A DNA stretch of 40,394 bases, taken from positions 1-40,394 of IMG/VR virus record IMGVR_UViG_3300042908_000401, one strand, 5' to 3'. Below the pieces are notes generated by a model. That model did no database searches. It saw only the letters and a list, made by a program, of their open reading frames with translations, and was not told the origin of the DNA. Positions 25,183 to 32,056 of this stretch are shown piece after piece. The translations under genes and the position numbers were made by a program. The DNA is from a virus. Numbering within the stretch: the stretch's first letter is position 1; each line of letters begins with the position of its first letter.

Positions 25183-25510
25183 AGACACAACGCCGCCGCC
25201 AAAGCCGCAAATCGCATCAATTAAACAGCACACAGTTCGGGATATAACCACGATCTTGATGGAGCGCGCCAACGATTACGGAGGGTTTGAAGACGTGGCC
25301 TGTATATCTCAAAGCCTTAAATCAACGTTCCGCGTTTACGGTAAAATCAGGTGGCATCATATGCAGGATGATCAGAAAGAAGCGCTTGAAATGATTGCTT
25401 CTAAACTTGCCCGCATATTGAATGGCAACACAAACCATGAAGATTCTTGGCGAGACATAGCCGGATATGCAACACTTGTTGCGGATAGGTTGAAGGGCGT
25501 GAAGCGTTAA
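25172..25510 (+). CDS. DUF6378-like protein, uncharacterised
   Basis: This 112-aa protein contains ILMERANDYGGFEDVACISQSLK (key words LMERANDYGGF), then IRWHHMQDDQKEALEMIASKLARILNGNTNHEDSWRDIAGYATL, a pattern typical of the DUF6378 family found next to replication and recombination genes in phages. The conserved N-terminal acidic/Tyr-Gly segment and the EALEMIASKLARI helix give a nucleotide-pyrophosphohydrolase-like look, but no role is established. It overlaps the RuvC-like gene by 11 bases, so it is coupled to it. Confidence 0.75.
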   Translation: MGTKDTTPPPKPQIASIKQHTVRDITTILMERANDYGGFEDVACISQSLKSTFRVYGKIRWHHMQDDQKEALEMIASKLARILNGNTNHEDSWRDIAGYATLVADRLKGVKR

Positions 25511-25544
25511 GCCGCAAAGACATTTAAATTATGGAGCCAAACCC

Positions 25545-25802
25545 ATGAAAAACTTTACGTTTATCGTTGCATCAATTTTTATATTTTTGACTGCAACATC
25601 GACTATCGCCATGGCCGAAAGCCTGGAAAAAACGATGGATGATTATCAGCATCGCGTCGATCAATATTCAGCGTTTGGGCGGTCGATAAGCCCCCCGCCA
25701 TCAACGTATATTCCTGAGAGCCACGCGCCCGTAGCGCAGCCGTATCACTATCAGAATTTAGACGGCAAATCGGGCGATACATTTCTAACCCCGTATAACT
25801 GA
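25545..25802 (+). CDS. Small exported protein, uncharacterised
   Basis: This 85-aa protein has a Sec-type signal peptide (MKNFTFIVASIFIFLTATST then IAMAE, with a likely cleavage AMA-E) and a mature part of about 60 residues rich in Pro, Ser, Tyr and His, low in complexity. The ribosome binding site GGAGCC lies in a stretch AAATTATGGAGCC also found at 21690-21703 before the DUF7249-like gene. It lies in the replication operon beside a lipoprotein gene. A role in the cell envelope, such as superinfection exclusion in lysogens, is possible but not shown. Confidence 0.6.
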   Translation: MKNFTFIVASIFIFLTATSTIAMAESLEKTMDDYQHRVDQYSAFGRSISPPPSTYIPESHAPVAQPYHYQNLDGKSGDTFLTPYN

Positions 25803-25819
25803 ACATAAGGAGGTTAAAT

Positions 25820-25933
25820 ATGCCACGCCTGATTTGCGCCTTGTGCGTTGCGTTAATGCTAACGAGTTGCAGTACTGACCTTAAATATCTTGAATGCTTG
25901 GCCCGCGATAGGACGGCGAAGCCATGCCAATAG
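25820..25933 (+). CDS. 37-aa lipoprotein
   Basis: A strong AAGGAGG ribosome binding site lies six bases before the ATG at 25820. The peptide starts MPRLICALCVALMLTSC and has a lipobox LTSC at residues 14-17, then about 20 residues with two further Cys. It is thus a small lipoprotein. Its stop overlaps the next gene's start by ten bases. Bases 25847-25863 are an exact copy of the 17-bp GTTGCGTTAATGCTAAC motif found at 30036-30052, here inside the signal-peptide coding region. Confidence 0.6.
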   Translation: MPRLICALCVALMLTSCSTDLKYLECLARDRTAKPCQ

Positions 25934-26127
25934 CCGAAGCCAGCCAAAACAAACCAAAGACAAATCGGAAAATCGTGATTGGCGGTTTGTATGGATACGA
26001 AATTGAAGTGACGACGATTTGGATACCAGCAAATGCGCCGTCACGAAGCAGAGATTTAGGCGGGGGCGTTCGTCATATCCCGTTGTCACTTCCAAGATTG
26101 AAATGTTTGGAGAAGAACGATGATTAA
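25924..26127 (+). CDS. Small protein, uncharacterised
   Basis: This 67-aa basic protein (MPIAEASQNKPKTNRKIVIGG and following) has a central beta-like segment YGYEIEVTTIWIPA. It overlaps the lipoprotein gene stop by ten bases and its end overlaps the next gene by eight bases, consistent with an operon of small early genes. No family is recognised. Confidence 0.5.
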   Translation: MPIAEASQNKPKTNRKIVIGGLYGYEIEVTTIWIPANAPSRSRDLGGGVRHIPLSLPRLKCLEKNDD

Positions 26128-26338
26128 TTGGACTGAGGAAGCAATCGAAGCGGCGTTTCGGGCGCATATGGACCACTACCTTGAATCAAATGTTAGGCCC
26201 GGACCAATGGTTGAGCCTGATCCATTGGCGGCAATCAAGGACGCATTAGACGCCGCTGTGTTGGCTCAAGGGTTAGCCGTTCACGAAGAGGTAAAGCCAA
26301 AGACTAAATCTAAGATCATATTGTCAGAGGGATTTTAA
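26120..26338 (+). CDS. Small acidic protein, uncharacterised
   Basis: This 72-aa protein starts MINWTEEAIEAAFRAHMDHYL and is mainly helical, with a Lys-rich tail (KPKTKSKIILSEGF). The ATG overlaps the stop of the previous gene (ATG at 26120, stop at 26127). The next gene begins directly after its stop (TAAATG). Genes like it, with EEAIEAAFRAHM-type starts, are common in phages, but no role is known. Confidence 0.55.
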   Translation: MINWTEEAIEAAFRAHMDHYLESNVRPGPMVEPDPLAAIKDALDAAVLAQGLAVHEEVKPKTKSKIILSEGF

Positions 26339-26512
26339 ATGATCCCCATAGCGCCAGTTGTTTTGTTTGTCATTCATATCGGCGGGGCAACATTTGTCCC
26401 GTTCTATGACTATCAAGCCTGTGAGAAGGCGAGGACAGACTTAAAAAAACTCGACAAATCGTTAGTTACAAAATGCGTTCTGACCAAAATCGAAAAGCCG
26501 ATTAATGAGTGA
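26339..26512 (+). CDS. 57-aa membrane-anchored or exported peptide
   Basis: The ATG directly follows the TAA of the previous gene. The peptide begins MIPIAPVVLFVIHIGGATF, a hydrophobic segment that could be a signal anchor, then has YDYQACEKARTDLKKL and a second Cys near residue 46 (KCVL). The stop overlaps the helicase start by eight bases. Small proteins of this type with two Cys often lie in the periplasm. No known family is seen. Confidence 0.5.
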   Translation: MIPIAPVVLFVIHIGGATFVPFYDYQACEKARTDLKKLDKSLVTKCVLTKIEKPINE

Positions 26513-27881
26513 TTTGTTTCCATATCAAGAGACAGGGGCGGTATGGCTGACGACAAAACGTCACGCCTTGCTGGCGGATGAAATGGGCCTTGGTAAAAGC
26601 GCTCAAGTAATCCGCGCACTTGATTTGGTTAATGCGCAGAATGTTTTGGTTGTAGGGCCTGCGGTTTTGCGCCGGAACTGGATTGCGCAACTGGAACTGT
26701 TTTCGAAACGGGCTTGGAACGTCACCAATATAGAGACGGGGACAATAGACCCCAAGCCTGGGTTCAATGTCATTTCTTACGATTTGCTGACGAACGAGAG
26801 CCTGCGCAAGAAACTAAATTCTATGTCTTGGGACGTTTTGTGCCTTGACGAAGCTCATTATCTGAAAGAGCGGACAGCCAAAAGGACCAAGTTTGTTTAC
26901 GGGGCAGGGAAGTCGCGCCCTGGGTTAATGGAAAAAGCGGGCTTTGTGTGGAGACTGACTGGCACTCCAATAATGAATTACGCGGATGAATTGTGGACCC
27001 ATCTTAAGAGCATGGGCGTCGTCCAGGAATCTTATTGGGATTTTACATTTCGTTACTGCAAGGGATTTGACTCGACCTATGGCTACAAAATTACAGGCCA
27101 TAAGAATACAGAGGAATTAAAAACAATGCTTCGGCCAGTAATGTTAAGACGAAAAAAGGAAGACGTTTTACAGCAGTTGCCCCCGATATATTTTCAAAAC
27201 GTTGTTGTTGACCGTTCGCCTGTGGATTTGGACCCTTGGTTTATTGAAAACATTATGAACGTTAACGGCCAACAGAATTTTTTAGATAACATCAAGAGCA
27301 TGGATAGCACTTTAAAGACTGCGCTTGCTTCAGTGTTGGATCACTCTCACCCGAAATTTGATGACAGTCTGAACGTCTTGGACGGGTTCAAAGCCGCCAC
27401 CTCGACCATGCGGCGTTACATTGGCCACGCTAAATTGCCCAAAGCCCTGGATATTATCGAAGAGGAACTGGCGTCGGGCAAACTAAAGAAAGTCGTCATC
27501 TTCGCCATTCATCAGCAGATCATCGAATTAACGCGACAGAGGTTGCGCAAATATAAGCCGGTAACGTTGTATGGAAAAACGCCGGGAATAAAGCGGCATA
27601 TGAATATTGAACAATTTCAAAACGACGCCAAGACCAGAGTTTTTATCGGTCAAATTGTTTCGGCAGGGGCAGGGGTCACTCTCACAGCGGCCAATGAAGT
27701 TGTGTTTTTAGAATCAGATTGGGTTCCGGCAAATAACGCGCAGGCGTCTATGCGATGCCATCGAATTGGCCAAGAAAAACCAGTGCGCGTTCGCTTCTTC
27801 ACATGTGCAAATTCTGTGGATGAACAGATTGCAAATGTGTTGATAACTAAGACACGCGAAATCACAAAAATTGTTGACTAG
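26505..27881 (+). CDS. SNF2-family DNA helicase/translocase
   Basis: This 458-aa protein has all the superfamily 2 helicase motifs: Walker A ADEMGLGKSAQ (residues 24-34), motif II LDEAHYLK (about 112-119), motif III LTGTP, motif V SAGAGVTLTAANEV and motif VI QASMRCHRIGQ (about residues 412-423), with the Q-like PYQETGAVWL at residues 6-15. It is similar to short SMARCAL1/HARP-type SNF2 proteins found in phage replication modules. It probably remodels forks or removes proteins from DNA. It shares a replication operon with PolA, DUF2800 and DUF2815. Confidence 0.9.
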   Translation: MSDLFPYQETGAVWLTTKRHALLADEMGLGKSAQVIRALDLVNAQNVLVVGPAVLRRNWIAQLELFSKRAWNVTNIETGTIDPKPGFNVISYDLLTNESLRKKLNSMSWDVLCLDEAHYLKERTAKRTKFVYGAGKSRPGLMEKAGFVWRLTGTPIMNYADELWTHLKSMGVVQESYWDFTFRYCKGFDSTYGYKITGHKNTEELKTMLRPVMLRRKKEDVLQQLPPIYFQNVVVDRSPVDLDPWFIENIMNVNGQQNFLDNIKSMDSTLKTALASVLDHSHPKFDDSLNVLDGFKAATSTMRRYIGHAKLPKALDIIEEELASGKLKKVVIFAIHQQIIELTRQRLRKYKPVTLYGKTPGIKRHMNIEQFQNDAKTRVFIGQIVSAGAGVTLTAANEVVFLESDWVPANNAQASMRCHRIGQEKPVRVRFFTCANSVDEQIANVLITKTREITKIVD

Positions 27882-27884
27882 TGC

Positions 27885-27938
27885 GTTGCGTTAATCACAA
27901 CATAGTATAAGATCACAACAAATAACGGAGATTCAAAA
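27885..27938 (+). promoter_or_regulatory. Intergenic with partial GTTGCGTTAAT motif
   Basis: GTTGCGTTAAT (27885-27895) matches the first 11 bases of the 17-bp motif of 30036-30052 and is followed by TATAAG at 27907-27912 and CACAAC repeats. GGAGA lies upstream of the GTG start of the AT-hook gene. An internal promoter for the replication genes is possible. Confidence 0.35.
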
Positions 27939-28367
27939 GTGCAGATTACTTTCGACCCAACTAACCCGCGCGAAGTTGAACAGGTTTTGCGTTACTTAAT
28001 TGTGGGTGAATCCGAAGCCGCGGGCGTTACTAGCCTCTCCCCCGGCGACGGTGATGTGGAGGAAGCAGCGTCCGTTGGCTCCGACGTTGTTTCCTCCGCT
28101 GAAACTAAGAAGCGCGGACGCAAACCAAAGGCTGAAACTACGGGGCCAGAAGCGGTAAAATTAGAGCCGCTGCATGATCCAAAAGACGAAGACGTTTTGG
28201 ACATGAGCGTTTCAACATTGGAAGACGCTCGTAACGCTTTGCGACGGTTTACTGAAGCCAAAGGCATGACCGCAGCGATTGATCTTTTGAAATCGTTTGA
28301 CGTGTCTCGCGTGAGCGAATTGCCACCAATGGATTACGATAAATTTATTAAAAGCTGCGCAGCATGA
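27939..28367 (+). CDS. AT-hook-containing protein, uncharacterised
   Basis: This 142-aa protein has a GTG start with a GGAGA ribosome binding site nine bases upstream. It has a basic motif KKRGRKPKAE around residues 49-58, which is close to an AT-hook (minor-groove binding), and two helical segments before and after it. The acidic/helical C-terminal part (LEDARNALRRFTEAKGMTAAIDLLKSF) resembles proteins encoded before DUF2800 in replication modules. It may bind DNA at AT-rich sites such as the candidate origin. This is inference. The stop overlaps DUF2800's start (ATGA). Confidence 0.6.
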   Translation: MQITFDPTNPREVEQVLRYLIVGESEAAGVTSLSPGDGDVEEAASVGSDVVSSAETKKRGRKPKAETTGPEAVKLEPLHDPKDEDVLDMSVSTLEDARNALRRFTEAKGMTAAIDLLKSFDVSRVSELPPMDYDKFIKSCAA

Positions 28368-29464
28368 GCGAACACGCCAAACTTTCTCCGTCAAGCGGCG
28401 ACAGGTGGAAACATTGCCCTGGCTCTGTTCCGCTAAGTCGTGATTTGCCTGATCCTTCGCCATCGCCTTTCGCTGAAGAAGGGACCTTGATGCACGTGGT
28501 AGCAGCAGGGATTTTGTCGGGCGATACAGAAATAATCAAAGTAGGCGACGACGTTTTTGAAGCGATTGTTTTTTACGTTGATTATGTGCGCAGTCGCGTT
28601 GAAGAATCTAGCGTCTTGCATATAGAGACGCGGGTTAAATTAAACGATGATGTTTGGGGAACGACGGACGCCGCTGTTTGGAACCCGCGCACTGAGACGC
28701 TTGAGATTATAGATTTAAAAGGCGGCGCGGGTGTTGCTGTAGATGTCAAGGAAACAATACAACTTCCTATCTACGGCGTAGCAGCGCTTAAGACGTTTGG
28801 CTATCAGGCCAAGCGGGTCGTTTGCACTATCGTTCAACCTCGCTGCCCGCATTCTGACGGTCCCATACGAAGCATAACTTTCGATGTCGGGGAACTCTTA
28901 GAATTTAACGCGGACCTTGAAGACGCAATCGCTTTGGTGCGTGAAGCTGAACGCGCAAACGATTTAGAGCCGTATCTGCATCCGAAAGAAAAGGCATGCC
29001 GTTGGTGCAAGGCTGCTGCGTTTTGTCCCGCTCTTAAAGCAAAGGCTACGGCTATGGCTAAGAAAGTATTCACTCCGCAGCTACCATACAATCTCATTTC
29101 TTTGGCTGAGACGCTTGAGGAACTGCCGCTAATTGAAGCGTGGATAAAGAACGTTAGAGAATTTGCCTATCAAGAGGCAGAGCGTGGCGTAGAGATCCCC
29201 GGTCATAAACTGGTTGAGAAGCGCGCTTTGAGAAAATGGCGCAATGAAGGACTTGTCGAAGATGTGTTCGGCGGTCACGCAATAGACCTTTACGAAAAGA
29301 AACTGATTTCCCCGGCAGCGTTGGAAAAACTATTGCCGAAGGAAGAACGCGGCAAGCTGGATGAACTCACGGTTAAAGAGAGTTCCGGCCACGCGCTTGT
29401 GCATGAAAGTGACAAGCGACCAGCAATTAAAGTCGATGCAGCAACAGCATTTGCGAACTTGTGA
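28364..29464 (+). CDS. DUF2800 protein, Cas4/RecB-like nuclease
   Basis: This 366-aa protein starts MSEHAKLSPSSGDRWKHCPGS and has the features of DUF2800. It has an N-terminal Cys (WKHCPG), a PD-(D/E)XK-type core around EGTLMHVVA, GTTDAAVW, LEIIDLKGGAGV (D...DLK), QLPIYG and a C-terminal Cys cluster KACRWCKAAAFCPAL, which fits an iron-sulfur cluster as in Cas4 and AddB. It is a putative 5'-3' or recombination exonuclease. The stop lies 14 bases before the next gene's ATG, with AGGAG between. The nuclease activity is inferred from motif. Confidence 0.88.
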   Translation: MSEHAKLSPSSGDRWKHCPGSVPLSRDLPDPSPSPFAEEGTLMHVVAAGILSGDTEIIKVGDDVFEAIVFYVDYVRSRVEESSVLHIETRVKLNDDVWGTTDAAVWNPRTETLEIIDLKGGAGVAVDVKETIQLPIYGVAALKTFGYQAKRVVCTIVQPRCPHSDGPIRSITFDVGELLEFNADLEDAIALVREAERANDLEPYLHPKEKACRWCKAAAFCPALKAKATAMAKKVFTPQLPYNLISLAETLEELPLIEAWIKNVREFAYQEAERGVEIPGHKLVEKRALRKWRNEGLVEDVFGGHAIDLYEKKLISPAALEKLLPKEERGKLDELTVKESSGHALVHESDKRPAIKVDAATAFANL

Positions 29465-29478
29465 CAGGAGACACAGAT

Positions 29479-30033
29479 ATGAGTGAGAAGTTGATAACCC
29501 CCGAATTTAAAGCTGCATATTGTGGCATATTTCGCGCTACAGCGCCGCGCGAAAATCCAGAAGGCAAAAAGAAATACAGCATGCGCGCTGTGTTTCCGCC
29601 AAACAGCGACATTTCAGCAATGAAGGCGGCAGTTAAAACCGCTATCGCTGATAAGTGGGGCAACGCGCAGCCTAAGAATCTACGCCTACCTTTCCGTAAG
29701 AATGCGGATTTGGACAATCCTATCCCTGGCGTGGCGGACGACGCAATCATTTGCACTTTTAGCGCTAATGAAGATCGTCGCCCTGGCGTTGTCGATAAGA
29801 ACCTACAAGAGATTATAGACGAAACCGAAGTCTATTCGGGCGCATGGTTTAGAGCGCAAATTCGTCCATACGCATATGATGTGAGTTCAAACCGCGGCGT
29901 TGCGTTTGGCTTAGAGAATGTAATGAAAGTTCGGGATGATTCACCGTTAGGCTCTGGTCGTATCCCGGCTAACAAAGCATTTGAAGGGTTTGTGAAACCA
30001 TCGGACAGCGACGACGACGATATTTTGTCTTGA
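29479..30033 (+). CDS. DUF2815 protein, putative ssDNA-binding protein
   Basis: This protein is 184 aa when read from the ATG at 29479, which has AGGAG eight bases upstream; an in-frame GTG at 29461 is less likely. It has the DUF2815 features: ITPEFKAAYCGIFRATAPREN, YSMRAVFPP, GAWFRAQIRPYAYD, NRGVAFGLENVMKVRDD. These proteins always sit in replication modules beside DUF2800 and family A polymerase and are thought to bind ssDNA. The acidic end SDSDDDDILS resembles the acidic tail of SSB proteins. A hairpin terminator follows the stop. Confidence 0.87.
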   Translation: MSEKLITPEFKAAYCGIFRATAPRENPEGKKKYSMRAVFPPNSDISAMKAAVKTAIADKWGNAQPKNLRLPFRKNADLDNPIPGVADDAIICTFSANEDRRPGVVDKNLQEIIDETEVYSGAWFRAQIRPYAYDVSSNRGVAFGLENVMKVRDDSPLGSGRIPANKAFEGFVKPSDSDDDDILS

Positions 30034-30035
30034 GT

Positions 30036-30052
30036 GTTGCGTTAATGCTAAC
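30036..30052 (+). promoter_or_regulatory. 17-bp motif GTTGCGTTAATGCTAAC before polymerase gene
   Basis: This is an exact match to 25847-25863 and, with one base different in the first part, to the fibre and holin upstream copies. It sits directly after the DUF2815 stop and upstream of a hairpin that overlaps the polymerase leader. It may be an activator or repressor site. GTT and AAC at the ends form an imperfect dyad. Confidence 0.45.
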
Positions 30053-30053
30053 A

Positions 30054-30075
30054 CGGGCGGCAATTAAGCCGCCCG
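30054..30075 (+). terminator. Hairpin between DUF2815 and polymerase genes
   Basis: Perfect 8-bp stem CGGGCGGC / GCCGCCCG with loop AATTAA, followed by CTTTC. It could be a partial terminator or attenuator, reducing polymerase level compared with ssDNA-binding protein, which is needed in large amounts. The T-run is weak. Confidence 0.6.
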
Positions 30076-30091
30076 CTTTCTGCGAGCCATT

Positions 30092-32056
30092 ATGTCTATC
30101 CTATACGGTGACTTTGAAACATTTGGGAGCGTTGATCTGCGCGTCTGCGGCGCGGACAGCTACTCAAGGCACCATGACACGGGTGTTCATTGTTTCGGAT
30201 TTGCATTCGACAATGAGCCGACATATTTAATTAATTTTCATACTGACGAAATTCCTCTCGATCATCGTATCCTGCGACATGTAGCCAACGGCGGTGAGTT
30301 CGTAGCTCATAACGCTCCGTTTGAGCTTGATTTTTGGAACAATGTTTGTGTTCCGCGCATGGGTTGGCCCGAACTAAGGCCGGAACAATGTCGTTGCACA
30401 ATGGCGCAGTCTTACGCCATGGCCATCCCTGGTTCATTAGATGGCTCTGCGCGCGCGCTTGGAGTCAAACATCAGAAAGACCTTAAAGGCAGTCGCATGA
30501 TGTTAAAACTTGCGAGGCCAAAAGACGACGGTTCTTTTTGGAAATATCAAGACGACCCCGCCAAGTTTGAAATTCTTTTTAATTACTGCCGTCAAGACGT
30601 TGAAGTAGAGCGCGATCTTGACCGCCGCCAGATGCGTTTGTCCGCCAGAGAGCGAGACATGTGGCTTATTGATTACAGAATTAACAGGCGGGGGATACAA
30701 ATTGATCTGGATTCAGTCGAAAAAGCGATCCGCTTGGTGGAAAAAGAACATCAGCGACTTAACGGTAGCATGCTCCGACTTACAAACGGAGTCGTCGCAA
30801 AAACAACAGAAGTGCAACTGCTTGTCCAATGGATCAGACAACAGGGAGTTGCTATTGATGGGCTTTCTAAACGAAACGTCCTCGATGCCCTCGAAGGGGA
30901 TTTGCCGCCCGCTGTGCAGCAAGCTCTGGCTTTGCGAAAAGAAGGTAGCAAAACATCGACAGCGAAGCTAACAGCCATGCGCGAACGCGCTGGTTCTGAT
31001 GGCCGCGTCCGCGGGACAATGCAATTCCATGGTGCATCGACTGGCAGATGGAGTGGCAGGGGCATTCAGCCACAGAATCTAAGTCGCCCCCGTATCGGAA
31101 TAAAACAAGAAGACATTGACGATATGTTCGCCCACTTGGAGGACATAAATTATATCGACCTAATGCACGGGCCTGTAATGGACGCGATGTCAGACTGCGT
31201 TCGCGGCATGATTACAGCAGCGCCAGGAAATGAATTAATAGCAATGGATTTCTCCGCCGTTGAAGCCCGCGTATTGGCTTGGCTTGCTGGCGAAGAGAAA
31301 GTTTTAGATATTTTTAGAACTCATGGAAAAATATATGAGCATGCAGCGGCAGGGATATTCGGCAAATCGATTGAAAAAATTACGAAGGATGAGCGGCAGA
31401 TCGGTAAAGTCGCCGTTCTCGCGCTTGGCTATCAAGGCGGCGTTGGCGCGTTTCAATCAATGGCTAATATCTACGGCGTCCAAGTAGAAGACACACGCGC
31501 TGATAATATTAAAAAGGCTTGGCGCAATTCTCATAAAAACATTGTCACCTTTTGGCATGATCTTGAACATGCCGCGATAAATGCTGTTCTTTATGAAGGT
31601 AAGGTATTTACCGCGGGGGCGCAGGGTAGAGAGGTTCGTTTTAAAAAAGACGGGTCAATATTAATTTGCCAACTGCCAAGCAAGCGGAAGATTTGTTACC
31701 CGTTTGCCACTGTTAGAGAGACAGAAACACAGTGGGGCGATCTACGCCCAACGCTTTTCTATTACACATCATTCGGAACGAATTGGACAAAGATTTCTGG
31801 CTATGGCGGCTTGCTTTGCGAGAACGTCACCCAAGGCGCAGCCGCTTGTCTTTTACGCGGCGCACTCATTCGTCTTGAGGAAGCTGGCTACCCTGTCGTC
31901 TTTCACGCGCATGACGAAGCGGTTGTTGAAATTCCAGAAACAGCGCCAGCAAGCGCAATCAAAGAAGTCGAAGAACTTATGGCCGTAGTTCCTGATTGGG
32001 CGGAGGGATTGCCTCTTGCTGCTGAAGGATGGCGCGGGAAAAGATACAGAAAATGA
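30092..32056 (+). CDS. DNA polymerase, family A, with 3'-5' exonuclease domain
   Basis: This 654-aa protein replicates the phage genome. The N-terminal exonuclease has DFETF (D7, E9), EFVAHNAPFELDFW and YCRQDVEVERDL (about residues 164-175). The polymerase domain has motif A MDFSAVEARVLAW (about residue 384), motif B in ERQIGKVAVLALGYQGG (about residue 433) and motif C HAHDEAVVE (about residue 605). Length and order match phage polymerases found in DUF2800/DUF2815 modules rather than T7 gp5. No thioredoxin-binding insertion is obvious. The ATG at 30092 has only a weak ribosome binding site, so expression may be low. The stop overlaps the primase-helicase start by four bases (ATGA). Confidence 0.94.
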   Translation: MSILYGDFETFGSVDLRVCGADSYSRHHDTGVHCFGFAFDNEPTYLINFHTDEIPLDHRILRHVANGGEFVAHNAPFELDFWNNVCVPRMGWPELRPEQCRCTMAQSYAMAIPGSLDGSARALGVKHQKDLKGSRMMLKLARPKDDGSFWKYQDDPAKFEILFNYCRQDVEVERDLDRRQMRLSARERDMWLIDYRINRRGIQIDLDSVEKAIRLVEKEHQRLNGSMLRLTNGVVAKTTEVQLLVQWIRQQGVAIDGLSKRNVLDALEGDLPPAVQQALALRKEGSKTSTAKLTAMRERAGSDGRVRGTMQFHGASTGRWSGRGIQPQNLSRPRIGIKQEDIDDMFAHLEDINYIDLMHGPVMDAMSDCVRGMITAAPGNELIAMDFSAVEARVLAWLAGEEKVLDIFRTHGKIYEHAAAGIFGKSIEKITKDERQIGKVAVLALGYQGGVGAFQSMANIYGVQVEDTRADNIKKAWRNSHKNIVTFWHDLEHAAINAVLYEGKVFTAGAQGREVRFKKDGSILICQLPSKRKICYPFATVRETETQWGDLRPTLFYYTSFGTNWTKISGYGGLLCENVTQGAAACLLRGALIRLEEAGYPVVFHAHDEAVVEIPETAPASAIKEVEELMAVVPDWAEGLPLAAEGWRGKRYRK

